A DNA stretch of 64,000 bases, taken from positions 1-64,000 of the forward strand of contig JAMOAW010000020.1 of the NCBI GenBank assembly GCA_039908535.1. Reading direction: 5' to 3'. Both the position numbers and the translations under genes were made by a program. Within the stretch, counting starts at the first letter, position 1. Every line of letters starts with the position of its first letter. The notes beneath the pieces were generated by a model. It worked only from the letters and a program-made list of their open reading frames with translations, was not told the DNA's origin and made no database searches. The DNA comes from JAMOAW01 sp039908535. Lineage in GTDB: Bacteria; Pseudomonadota; Magnetococcia; Magnetococcales; JADFZT01. Shown here piece after piece: positions 27,481 to 36,127 of this stretch.

Positions 27481-27600
27481 CTGATTTATAACGTTTTGCT
27501 TTTTTAAATGCAAAAAACATCCTAGAAATCAAAAAAGATGCCATGTATGATGACATAAATTTCTTTCATACGACTAATCCTAATTCATATGAATGTATCG

Positions 27601-27733
27601 AAAAAATAAAAATTAAGACATCGGAGAGCCCAGAACCGCCCCCCAAATTCCCCTACCTTTTTTTAATTCTTTAAAAAAAAAGAGGGGGTCTGGGGGATTC
27701 ATCCCCCAGGGTTTGGCTTTTAATTTTTTGCCC
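27601..27733 (+). repeat. Dispersed hairpin repeat
   Basis: It runs AAAATTAAGACATCGGAGAG, CCGCCCCCCAAATTCCCC, A9, GGGGGATTCATCCCCCAGGG and TTTTTTGCCCC. It ends about 20 bp before the start of the acetyltransferase gene. Confidence 0.85.
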
Positions 27734-27751
27734 CATAAAGACCGAGAACAA

Positions 27752-28483
27752 ATGGCTATCATTCTTACGCAGACACTGATTCAATCGCTTCGGGAGCAAG
27801 GTGTTTCCACATTGTGGAACCCGGGAGCTACATTACCAGAAAGCTCTCTCTTCGAACCGCCATGCAGTATAAAATGGATGAATATTCAGCATGATTTTTA
27901 TCTTGGCGCATTTAGTTATGGTGTTAGCGGCTTTTATTTTTATTGCCGCATTGGACGTTATTGTTCCATTGGCGAACAGGTTGAAATTGGTCGTCATCCG
28001 CATCCCTTGCATTATTTTAGCACCTCCCCATTCTTCTATTCGCACTATGAGGAGGTGTTGAATCAAACCATGCCGACAGAGTGGCAGTTCGATTTTTCAA
28101 ATGATTTTAAACGAAAAACACCTCCTGTCACAGCAAAAAGCACCCTCATCGGCAACGATGTTTGGATCGGGCACGGTGCATTCATTATGCCTGGCGTTCA
28201 TGTCGGTGATGGGGCCGTCATTGCGGCCCGCTCCGTGGTGACCAAAGATGTACCCGACTTTGCGGTTGTCGCCGGTGTTCCGGCCAAGATTATTAAATAT
28301 AAGGTTCCAGAAAATCAAATTGAGGCTATGAAAAAATCCAAATGGTGGGAATTCGCTCCGTGGCAATTCAAGGGAGTTCATTTAGATAATATTCCACTTT
28401 TTCTGGATTATATGACGAGATTGAGAGAAAGCAATGCACGTATCTATTCCCCAGCAGAGATCAAATTACAGGATTTTGTATAA
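27752..28483 (+). CDS. CatB-like hexapeptide O-acetyltransferase
   Basis: 243 residues with left-handed beta-helix hexapeptide repeats. The early coil includes YCRIGRYCSIGEQVEIGRH, and the later coils STLIGNDVWIGHGAFIMPG, VHVGDGAVIAARSVVTKDV and the cap VVAGVPAKIIKYK. The motif IGRHPHPLHYFSTSPFFY contains the catalytic His of xenobiotic/CatB-type acetyltransferases, which use acetyl-CoA. In this setting it most likely O- or N-acetylates a sugar rather than an antibiotic (inference from neighbours). ATG 27752 is chosen; an in-frame TTG at 27713 would begin inside the repeat. It leads a run of plus-strand island genes. Confidence 0.88.
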   Translation: MAIILTQTLIQSLREQGVSTLWNPGATLPESSLFEPPCSIKWMNIQHDFYLGAFSYGVSGFYFYCRIGRYCSIGEQVEIGRHPHPLHYFSTSPFFYSHYEEVLNQTMPTEWQFDFSNDFKRKTPPVTAKSTLIGNDVWIGHGAFIMPGVHVGDGAVIAARSVVTKDVPDFAVVAGVPAKIIKYKVPENQIEAMKKSKWWEFAPWQFKGVHLDNIPLFLDYMTRLRESNARIYSPAEIKLQDFV

Positions 28484-28502
28484 TGGTCACAGCTCATTTA
28501 AG

Positions 28503-28640
28503 CGTGGACGATGAACGAGTGCCTGAACAAAAAGCAAAGTCAAGACCTTGGGGGATTGCATCCCCCAATCCCCCTGCTTTTTGAAGGAAGCAAAACCGAG
28601 GTCAAAAGCAAAATCAAAACCCTGGGGGCAATCCCCCAAT
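28503..28640 (+). repeat. Variant hairpin repeat fused to the next gene
   Basis: It is nearly identical to 25981-26115 but stops at CAATCCCCCAATC, where the TPR glycosyltransferase coding sequence continues in frame. The repeat therefore covers about the first 43 codons of that gene. Confidence 0.92.
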
Positions 28641-30175
28641 CTTTAGCGGATGAATATTTGGCCTCTGGCCAATATCGTCAAGCCCTCCACTACGCCCTCC
28701 AAGCCGCCCAAGAGAACCCACACAGTTGGCAAGGGCTGCATCGTGCCGCTTTGGCGATGCGTCTGTTGGGGCAATTGCCCCAGGCCCTGCAAATGCTGGC
28801 CAAATTGCACCATCGTTTTCCCGATATCCCAGAAATTCGTCGAGATTTGGGAGATTTTATTTGCAAAGTTTTGGGAGATTGGCAAAATGCCTGGAAAATT
28901 TGGCACCCTCTGCAAAATCGTCCTGAATTTAAACGCGAGATGGCTTGGTTGCACATCAAAAGGCAAATATATGCGGGAACATCAAGTTATATAAAACTCC
29001 ATCAAGAAATTTTGCAATATGCCTCCACCTATCTCACCCTTCCTGAGGTTTCTTCCTTACCACAAAATACCACATCGCTTTCCCCCTCTTTGCCATCTAA
29101 TCCACTCCCAGGTAAAACCCGTCTTCGCTTGGGCTTGATTTCCACTTTTTTTCGAGCTTCGCCAGTCTATTATTTATGTTTTGGGGCCATACGGCATCTG
29201 GCCTTGGAATTTGATCTCATTTTTTTTTCCAGAGAAACCATTGCGGATTGGGCCACGGACGCCTTTAAAGAATTAGCCTATGAGTGGTATGAAGTCAAAT
29301 CGTTATCCCCAGAGGCGTTGGCGGTATTTTTAAAGCAACAACATCTGGATATTTTAGTGGAGATGTGCGGTTGGTTGGATCTCCAAGCGTTGCAAGCGGT
29401 GAGCAGTCGACCAGCGCGGCGGGTCTATAAATGGATTGGGGGGCAATCGACGACCACTGGCTTGACAATTTTTGATGGTTTTATAAGCGATGTGCATCAA
29501 ACCCCTTTGCCATTGCAATCTCTTTACAGCGAGCCGCTGATTTTATTGCCCTCCGGGTATGCCACCTATACCCCTCCCCCCTATTTTCCTCCCCCCCAAC
29601 GAGGCTCTTTGGATGGGGGTTGGCAAGTTGGTGTGATTGCCCATCCCATGAAAATTTCTCCACCATTTTTGCACTATTTACGCACCGAGATGCAAAAACT
29701 GGATCCCCAGTTGAGAGAAAAAATGTCCTTATCCTTTATTGGCTGGCGTTATGGTCATCCCTTGTTGCAAAAGCGTCTAACGGAAGCCCTGTGGAGCTCT
29801 TCTGGGCAAGAGGGATCCCCTATGCAGATAAAATTTTTACCTACCTCTGGCCATGAGGCATTTTTGCATGCGGTCGCCGCACTGGATTGGGTGATTGATA
29901 CGTTTCCATATACCAATGGCGTAACGGCTTTGGAGAGTTTGGCTTTAGGTGTTCCCTTGCGAACTCGCGTGGGACGACTGTTCAGTGAACGACATGCCTA
30001 CAGCCATTGTCGGTTTGCTGGATTGACACATGCTGAGTGTGATCTCATACAGATTGGCGCGTTTACCCCCCCTTTATTTCCTAAAAAAAGGCACTCTTTG
30101 TTGGCAAAAGATTGTTTGCGTTTAAATCATGTTGGGGTTGCGCAGGAGTTGGTAAAGGTGTTTAATACAGAATAA
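28511..30175 (+). CDS. GT41-like TPR glycosyltransferase with repeat-derived N-terminus
   Basis: 554 residues from ATG 28511. Residues 1-43 are encoded by the dispersed repeat. Residues about 45-130 are TPR-like helices (LADEYLASGQYRQALHYAL, GQLPQALQMLAKLHHRFPD). A split glycosyltransferase region follows (about 200-545): LRLGLISTFFRASPVYYL, then the C-terminal donor-site motif IDTFPYTNGVTALESLALGV and GRLFSERHAYSHC. This matches O-GlcNAc-transferase/SPINDLY-like GT41 enzymes, which act in the cytoplasm and often glycosylate proteins. No in-frame ATG exists between the repeat and residue 82, so either the repeat start is used or a rare start such as TTG 28656 serves. The acceptor is unknown. 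Confidence 0.8.
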   Translation: MNECLNKKQSQDLGGLHPPIPLLFEGSKTEVKSKIKTLGAIPQSLADEYLASGQYRQALHYALQAAQENPHSWQGLHRAALAMRLLGQLPQALQMLAKLHHRFPDIPEIRRDLGDFICKVLGDWQNAWKIWHPLQNRPEFKREMAWLHIKRQIYAGTSSYIKLHQEILQYASTYLTLPEVSSLPQNTTSLSPSLPSNPLPGKTRLRLGLISTFFRASPVYYLCFGAIRHLALEFDLIFFSRETIADWATDAFKELAYEWYEVKSLSPEALAVFLKQQHLDILVEMCGWLDLQALQAVSSRPARRVYKWIGGQSTTTGLTIFDGFISDVHQTPLPLQSLYSEPLILLPSGYATYTPPPYFPPPQRGSLDGGWQVGVIAHPMKISPPFLHYLRTEMQKLDPQLREKMSLSFIGWRYGHPLLQKRLTEALWSSSGQEGSPMQIKFLPTSGHEAFLHAVAALDWVIDTFPYTNGVTALESLALGVPLRTRVGRLFSERHAYSHCRFAGLTHAECDLIQIGAFTPPLFPKKRHSLLAKDCLRLNHVGVAQELVKVFNTE

Positions 30176-30243
30176 AAAAAGAGGGGATCTGGGGAATTCC
30201 TCCCCCAGGGGTTTGTTTTTGGCCTTTTTTGCCCAACTTGGAC
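30174..30243 (+). repeat. Dispersed hairpin repeat, partial copy
   Basis: A7, GAGGGGATCTGGGGAATTCC, TCCCCCAGGGG and a T-rich end. Only the right half of the element is present, between two island genes. Confidence 0.65.
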
Positions 30244-30254
30244 GATAGGTTATC

Positions 30255-31160
30255 ATGCATTCAACCGCGTTGATTTATCAAATTTATTATCGTGAAGAAC
30301 AAAAAGATCACCTCGATTCTGCCTTTGTTCCTTATGACAATAGCGCGGACAAGGATCCTTTGCTTGAATTTAACGTCTTTCGCAAACTACAAAGTGCCCA
30401 TGGAGAGAAACAACCTCCCCTGTGGGGAGCGGTCTCTTGGAAGTTTGGCAGCAAAACCGGCTGGAGTGGAGAAGAGTTATACCAATTTATCGCCCAGCAT
30501 CCCGGCTATGATGTCTATTATTGCAATCCCCACCCTGAATTTGAGGCGTTATACCCAAATTTTTGGATGCAGGGTGAATCTGCCCATCCCGATTTTTTAC
30601 GTTTAAGTCGAGAAATTTTTACGTATGCCCAATTGCCTCAGGAGTTATTAACCACGCTCTACCCTTCCCGGGCGTTTGCCTCAACCAACTATTTTATTGC
30701 GACGCCCCATTTTTGGAATGGATATCTTTCGTTTGTGGAAGAGGTGTTGGAAAAGAGCCTGCAAAAAGTCTCTTCCGAAGTGATGGCCTTGCTCTATTCC
30801 AGTGCGGCCGATAGCAAAGGGGTTCATGCCAACGCCAATTATTTGCCCTTTATCGTCGAACGGTTATTCACCATTTTTTTAACCACCGAGTTTGGCCGTT
30901 CCTGCCGGGGGATCAAATATGCATTACCCGCCATCGACAAAAAACTCAACATTCATTTACATCATCTTCGGCAGATGAAAGATTTCGCCTGTCAACACCA
31001 TTCTTTGTGGATGGCATCCTGCTGGTTAAACTATCGCAATCTTTATCTGGCCCAACAACATGACCGAAGCTGGCTTGTAAAATATTTATTGTCTGTGACC
31101 CCAAAAAAAATAGAATTTTTAGATTTTCCGCATCTCTTTTCGGATCATAGCGTTCCATGA
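30255..31160 (+). CDS. Uncharacterised glycan-island protein
   Basis: 301 residues, with no family that I can name with confidence. Visible features are an aromatic-rich N-terminal half (WGAVSWKFGSKTGWSGEEL, YDVYYCNPHPEFEALYPNFW), a segment FIATPHFWNGYLSFVEEVLE typical in style of sugar-transferase-like proteins that hold a side-chain recognition helix, and NYLPFIVERLFTIFLTTEF near residue 205. There is no signal peptide. It overlaps the next gene by four bases (ATGA), so the two are translated together and may form one functional glycosyltransferase unit. A GT-A-like role is possible but not shown by a DxD motif. Confidence 0.6.
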   Translation: MHSTALIYQIYYREEQKDHLDSAFVPYDNSADKDPLLEFNVFRKLQSAHGEKQPPLWGAVSWKFGSKTGWSGEELYQFIAQHPGYDVYYCNPHPEFEALYPNFWMQGESAHPDFLRLSREIFTYAQLPQELLTTLYPSRAFASTNYFIATPHFWNGYLSFVEEVLEKSLQKVSSEVMALLYSSAADSKGVHANANYLPFIVERLFTIFLTTEFGRSCRGIKYALPAIDKKLNIHLHHLRQMKDFACQHHSLWMASCWLNYRNLYLAQQHDRSWLVKYLLSVTPKKIEFLDFPHLFSDHSVP

Positions 31161-31804
31161 AGATAGAGATATTTGCGGCACCTCAACTGGACCAAATGCC
31201 CCCTTGGGAGGCTCCCCTCATTTTTGTTATGCCAAGTCTAGACCTGGAAATGGCTGGTCGATGTGCAGGATTGCTGGCTTCCCGATCCGGGGAAAATGGC
31301 GTTATTTTAATTGTGCATGACACCCTTGGCGAAGGATTTATCCAGGTATGCAACCGAGCTTTCCGGCGCAGCAGGTGCGAATTTTTTGGTTATGTGGCTC
31401 AAGATGCCTATCCGGGTCGAGCTTGGTTGATGCTAGGCAAGCGGGCCTTGGTGCAAAACAATAAATCTCTGCTGGCATTCAACGATGGCAAATGGCATGG
31501 CTTATTAGCCAGTTTCGGTTTGGTGCGCCGCTCTTGGGCTTTGAATAATTATGCAGGTGAGTTATTCTATCCTGGATATAAACGGCATTATGCCGATGCA
31601 GAATTGACCCTTTTGGCCAAAAATGATCACACCCTGTGTTATGATCCCCGCAGTCTCCTGGTAGAGGTGGATTGGGAAAAAGAGATGAAAGGGGTAGATC
31701 ATACCGATAAAGCTCTATTCAAACGACGTGCGGCAACATTGTTTGATGGGCGTGTAACCGATCCTCAATATTGCCAAATTTTTCCTAGAGATCACATGCA
31801 ATGA
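31157..31804 (+). CDS. Small GT2-like glycosyltransferase-related protein
   Basis: 215 residues resembling the second half of family 2 glycosyltransferases: FGYVAQDAYPGRAWLMLG (position of the metal-binding stretch), LLAFNDGKWHGLLASFGLV, FYPGYKRHYADAELTLLAK (the acceptor-site ED-like motif appears as ADAEL) and a final LLVEVDW. The usual N-terminal nucleotide-binding part is short: LIFVMPSLDLEMAGRCAGLL is all that remains. It overlaps its neighbours by four bases on both sides, so it is embedded in an operon. It could be an enzyme with a reduced fold or the partner of the preceding unknown protein. Confidence 0.6.
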   Translation: MKIEIFAAPQLDQMPPWEAPLIFVMPSLDLEMAGRCAGLLASRSGENGVILIVHDTLGEGFIQVCNRAFRRSRCEFFGYVAQDAYPGRAWLMLGKRALVQNNKSLLAFNDGKWHGLLASFGLVRRSWALNNYAGELFYPGYKRHYADAELTLLAKNDHTLCYDPRSLLVEVDWEKEMKGVDHTDKALFKRRAATLFDGRVTDPQYCQIFPRDHMQ

Positions 31805-32643
31805 ATATATTAGTTCTGGGGCGCGCAAAAACCGGTACAACAATTATTGCCAAAACCATCCAAAACAGCCTTGAAAATGCCAGTTTCATGATGGAACCAA
31901 CCATGGTGCATCTCTTTTTGGAGTATCCAATCGGCAATTTGGTCACCAAAATAATTTATGAACATTGGTCAGATCGTCCATATCTGCGGTTGGCCATTAT
32001 GAATAATGAACTCTCTTTAAAATTTCAGAAAAAAGTCGCCATCATCCGTGATCCACGGGATGAGATGATCAGCCGTCTTTTTTATATCGCATATGCCTAT
32101 TTTAGCGAAAAAAAAGTGTCAAGAGAGCAATTGCATCCCTGGCTAGAAATTATTAAAACAAAAGAACGCACGCCTCAGGAGATCTCATTCGAACAGATGT
32201 TTGAGGTGTTATATAAGGTTATTGGTATTCGTCATACGTTACACATGAACGATTCTTTTAACTATATCCGTTTTTTAAAACAAAATAATAAAAATATATT
32301 TATTCTTCGCTATGAAGATTTTATCGAAAATCGTCTGCAACCATTGACCGACTATTTGGAATTTTCGTTAACAGAGAGACGTGACGTTGGCACTGAATTT
32401 GATCGCACCCGCCGTTCCAGTGGATGCAACAACTGGAAAAATTTTTTTATCCCCGCCGACCTGGATAAATTTAAACAACTACACGGAGAGGAAATGGAAG
32501 AAATGGGCTATACCGATTGGCAGCTCACGCCAACAACCTCTTTAAATCCTGAACACGGATCCCTTTATCTGGAACGCATTCTTCAAGAAGCGGTCATGCG
32601 CCTTGATGCGAAAAATGCTCCCGATGCCAACAAAAGGAGTTGA
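31801..32643 (+). CDS. Sulfotransferase family protein
   Basis: 280 residues. The N-terminal 5'-phosphosulfate loop is LGRAKTGTTIIAKTIQ (about residue 7), and the 3'-phosphate motif is AIIRDPRDEMISRLFY (about 80). A C-terminal RYEDFIE and SSGCNNWKNFF stretch is typical of bacterial glycan sulfotransferases. No membrane segment is seen, so it is a cytoplasmic PAPS-dependent enzyme. It overlaps the preceding gene by ATGA. The next gene starts one base after its stop, and its AAGGAG ribosome-binding site lies inside this gene's end. Confidence 0.85.
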   Translation: MNILVLGRAKTGTTIIAKTIQNSLENASFMMEPTMVHLFLEYPIGNLVTKIIYEHWSDRPYLRLAIMNNELSLKFQKKVAIIRDPRDEMISRLFYIAYAYFSEKKVSREQLHPWLEIIKTKERTPQEISFEQMFEVLYKVIGIRHTLHMNDSFNYIRFLKQNNKNIFILRYEDFIENRLQPLTDYLEFSLTERRDVGTEFDRTRRSSGCNNWKNFFIPADLDKFKQLHGEEMEEMGYTDWQLTPTTSLNPEHGSLYLERILQEAVMRLDAKNAPDANKRS

Positions 32644-32644
32644 G

Positions 32645-35600
32645 ATGAATCCAGGCGTTTCTCCTGTATCAACACAATATATCGGCCATCTGGATGGGGT
32701 ACACGGGTCGGTGATCTTTGGCTGGGTGATAGACCGATGGAATCTGCAACGTCGGTTATCGGTGGAAATTATCGCTAACGACCAAGTGATTGCCCAAGGG
32801 AGTGCCAATCGTTCGCATAAATTTCTTGTAGAAAAAAAAATTGGGGATGGTCGTTACGGTTTTAAAATTCTTTTACCGGATCTTCTCAAAGAAAATCAAC
32901 GAATAATCCTGCGCGCACGTGTGCCAGAGAGCGATTTTTGGCTAACGGGAGAACAGCTATGGCAGGCGCAACCCCCTTTGCGGGGACATATTGAAGGAAT
33001 TTCTGCGGGAATGGTGTTTGGCTGGTTGGAAGGGATACCGACAGAAAAAGGAGCACATTTAGAAGTTCAATTGGACGGGGATGCTGTGGGATTGGCAACC
33101 ATAGATAAACAATGCGATGTTCCAGGAGTCACCTCATCAAATCAGCAAAAAATTTTACGATTTTTTTTTGATTTAACCCCCTATCTTAAAGATGGCTTTG
33201 CACAAACATTGACGCTCATTGAGACGACATCTGGTCAGTGCCTACCTGGAACCCCTTTAAATTTACAACAAAATCTTGTTTGGGGCTGTGTAGATCACGT
33301 CAATGGGTTTGAATTCATTGGTTGGATCGTCCATTTGGATCCCAAAGTGATCCATTGTGGTGTCGAATTGTGGGTAGATGGTTTTTGTGCGACCACGACT
33401 TTGGCGCAAAAATCTCGTCTAGACCTATTTGCCATGGGACTGAAACGGGTCCGATGTGGTTTTTCTTTGGTGGTCCCACCGCGTTTCTATGACGGTCACT
33501 ACCGAAAAATTTCGATCCGCAGCCAAGAGAGTGGCACCGAACTGCGCAACGGAGGGCGGGAGTGGCAAGCACAAATTCGATATATGATCGAACATGTTGA
33601 TCAAAATCAACTTTCTGGGTGGTTGTTCGATATTTGCGCACCAAACAAAATAATCACCCTGGATCTTTGGGAAGCAGATAGAGTGATCGCCTCAACCGAA
33701 GCCAGTGGTCAACGCCCGGATGTTGGCAAAGTTTTAAATTTGCCGAGCACACTGGCATGTGGTTTTTCTTTTGCTTTGCCGCCCGACCCATCCCCCTGGC
33801 TGGAACGGCGGTTGTCTCTATGCCCGCAAGGGATGCGGGAATCGATCATTGGCAAAGATATTCTTTTGCTACAACGCCATGAAACCATACGACAAGCCGA
33901 ACTACTGGCCCGGGAGTCTGGTCTGGTGGGATATTTTATTCCAGACTGGATCGCCCAATGGCGGGCAGATGAGATACGCTCCCCTATTCAATTTCGAGAG
34001 GTGGCCTCTGTGATACCCTCTGAAGAGAGGGTAGATATCATTATTCCAGTTTACAAAGGATATGATGAAACTCTCGCCTGTGTGCAGAGTGTTCTAAATT
34101 GCCGTGAAACACACCCCTTTGAACTCATTGTTCTCAACGATGCCTCTCCCGATTCTCTTTTGTGTGAGGCCTTGCAACGACTGGCTAGCAGCCATGGTTT
34201 TACATGGATCGAAAATGTCAAGAATATCGGTTTTGTAGCGACGGTCAATCGGGGGATGCGCTTACATAGCGGACGGGATGTCATATTGCTCAATGCCGAT
34301 ACAGTTGTTCCCCCTTCGGACTGGATCACCCGATTGCGCCAAGCGGCCTATCGCCAACCAAAAACGGCAACGGTCACCCCCTTTTCCAATCGAGCCACCA
34401 TATGCTCCTTACCCCGCAACCTTTATGACAATCTCATGCCATCTGGCGAGACGGTGGCGACATTAGATGCTCTATGTCAGGAGTCAAACAAAGAAATCGA
34501 GATTGAAATTCCCACGGCAGTGGGTTTTTGTATGTATATTCGTCGTCAAGCTTTGGCGGAAGTGGGTTTTTTTAATGAACAACGCTGGGGCAAAGGGTAT
34601 GGTGAGGAGAATGAATTTTGCATTCTCAGTGCCGCCCTGGGTTGGCGACATGTCATCGCCACGGATCTCTTTGTCCAGCATCATGGATCGGTTTCGTTTC
34701 AGGGGGAAAAGGGACAACGCGTTTCTGAAAATTTAAATATTTTAAACAAGTTATATCCTGATTATGCCCCACGAATTCAAAATTTTATCGCCGCAGATCC
34801 CCTATGGCAAGCGCGTGGGCGGGTTGTTTTGGCACTCATGCGCGGCAAGGCAACGCGCTTTATGTTGCATGTGGTTCACCATTGGGGAGGAGGAATCGAA
34901 AATCATCTGCGCCAACTGTGTCATCGTTTGGAACAAGAGGGAGAAGCGACCCTTATTTTACGCCCTGGAGCCCATGGCTGGATTGAATTAACCACGCTCT
35001 CTGAAGATCTTCTGCTTTCCTACCCGAAGGGATTTTCCTTTGATGTTTTAGTAGAAGATTTGCAGCAACTGGGAATCTGGCATCTCCATTTTCATCAAAC
35101 CATTGGATTGCCGTTGACGATCTGGGAGTTGCCCAAGAGACTGGGGATTGGGTATGACTATACCATTCATGACTATTTTTTTGGCTGTCCACGGATTAAT
35201 TTACTCAACGTGCGCCAGCGTTATTGCGGTATTCCTAACCTGGAAGAGTGTGAATTTTGTATCCAGTCCGAACCATTACCAAAAGAAATTGCGCCCCTTT
35301 TTACCCAAATTGGTGAGACCGTAGAGGCATGGCGCACATTTTATCAAGCCCAATTCGCGCAAGCGAGACGTCTATTTGCCCCTAGCCAAGATGCCCTGCA
35401 ACATTTCCAACGTTTTTTTGATGTACCTCAAATGGTTTACCAGCCTCATCCAGAACGCCCTTTTACAAAAATATTGCCCCCTCCTCTCTTAATCGGCGGA
35501 GAGTTGCGCGTTGCGGTGATTGGTGCCATTGGCATACATAAAGGACATGCCATTCTTTGGCAGATGGCGCGTTTAGCTTTTGAAAAAAAGCTTGCCCTGC

Positions 35601-36046
35601 GATTTATAATCATTGGCTATACCTGCGATAACAAAGCCTATGCCTCCTTGCCAAACGTAGATATTCTCGGTCCCTACAAACCAGAAGATCTTCCGACTTT
35701 ATTGGAGGCCTCGGAATGTTCTCTCGCATTATTTTTAAGCCGCTGGCCAGAAACCTATAGTTACACATTAACCGAGGCTCTCAGGAGCGGATTGATTCCG
35801 GTTGTTCCTGATCTAGGTGCCCTCGCTGAACGATTAAAACATTTACAGTGTGGCTATCTGTTCCCGCTAGAAATTACTCCCGGGGATCTTTTAAAAAGGT
35901 TGCAACAGATCGTTACAGAAGGACAAAATAAAATACCTGTGCAAATAGAATATCTTGGATTACAAGAAAATTTATGTAAAAGCTATTATGCCTTTGAAAA
36001 CGGATATCATTTAGGGTATAGAACGAACAATAAAAAACTTTTTTAG
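32645..36046 (+). CDS. Multidomain glycosyltransferase (four GW modules, GT2, GT4)
   Basis: 1133 residues. Four N-terminal modules of about 105 residues (about 8-115, 118-222, 225-330, 332-430) each show a Gly-Trp core (IFGWVIDRW, VFGWLEGIP, FIGWIVHLD, LSGWLFDIC) and a GF-x-LP-type end. A GT2 domain follows (about 462-720): VDIIIPVYKGYDETLACV, the donor motif LLNADTVVP and TAVGFCMYIRR. A GT4-like domain closes the protein (about 739-1120): HVVHHWGGGIENHLRQL, VIGAIGIHKGHAIL and the E-x7-E region FLSRWPETYSYTLTEALRSG. It therefore has two catalytic centres and could add two sugars in sequence. ATG 32645 follows AAGGAG by 5 bases; an earlier in-frame start at 32603 lies inside the previous gene. 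The GW modules recur in the next gene. Confidence 0.88.
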   Translation: MNPGVSPVSTQYIGHLDGVHGSVIFGWVIDRWNLQRRLSVEIIANDQVIAQGSANRSHKFLVEKKIGDGRYGFKILLPDLLKENQRIILRARVPESDFWLTGEQLWQAQPPLRGHIEGISAGMVFGWLEGIPTEKGAHLEVQLDGDAVGLATIDKQCDVPGVTSSNQQKILRFFFDLTPYLKDGFAQTLTLIETTSGQCLPGTPLNLQQNLVWGCVDHVNGFEFIGWIVHLDPKVIHCGVELWVDGFCATTTLAQKSRLDLFAMGLKRVRCGFSLVVPPRFYDGHYRKISIRSQESGTELRNGGREWQAQIRYMIEHVDQNQLSGWLFDICAPNKIITLDLWEADRVIASTEASGQRPDVGKVLNLPSTLACGFSFALPPDPSPWLERRLSLCPQGMRESIIGKDILLLQRHETIRQAELLARESGLVGYFIPDWIAQWRADEIRSPIQFREVASVIPSEERVDIIIPVYKGYDETLACVQSVLNCRETHPFELIVLNDASPDSLLCEALQRLASSHGFTWIENVKNIGFVATVNRGMRLHSGRDVILLNADTVVPPSDWITRLRQAAYRQPKTATVTPFSNRATICSLPRNLYDNLMPSGETVATLDALCQESNKEIEIEIPTAVGFCMYIRRQALAEVGFFNEQRWGKGYGEENEFCILSAALGWRHVIATDLFVQHHGSVSFQGEKGQRVSENLNILNKLYPDYAPRIQNFIAADPLWQARGRVVLALMRGKATRFMLHVVHHWGGGIENHLRQLCHRLEQEGEATLILRPGAHGWIELTTLSEDLLLSYPKGFSFDVLVEDLQQLGIWHLHFHQTIGLPLTIWELPKRLGIGYDYTIHDYFFGCPRINLLNVRQRYCGIPNLEECEFCIQSEPLPKEIAPLFTQIGETVEAWRTFYQAQFAQARRLFAPSQDALQHFQRFFDVPQMVYQPHPERPFTKILPPPLLIGGELRVAVIGAIGIHKGHAILWQMARLAFEKKLALRFIIIGYTCDNKAYASLPNVDILGPYKPEDLPTLLEASECSLALFLSRWPETYSYTLTEALRSGLIPVVPDLGALAERLKHLQCGYLFPLEITPGDLLKRLQQIVTEGQNKIPVQIEYLGLQENLCKSYYAFENGYHLGYRTNNKKLF

Positions 36047-36127
36047 AAAGTTGGTAACAAGAGATACTGATTTTTTTTGATATGTTTTGGCCAGAATAAA
36101 ATATTTTTATCTTATAAATCAACATAT

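Noticed and set aside
27349..27513. N-terminal extension of the minus-strand sulfotransferase
   Set aside because: It runs through a repeat copy, while ATG 27348 has a good ribosome-binding site.
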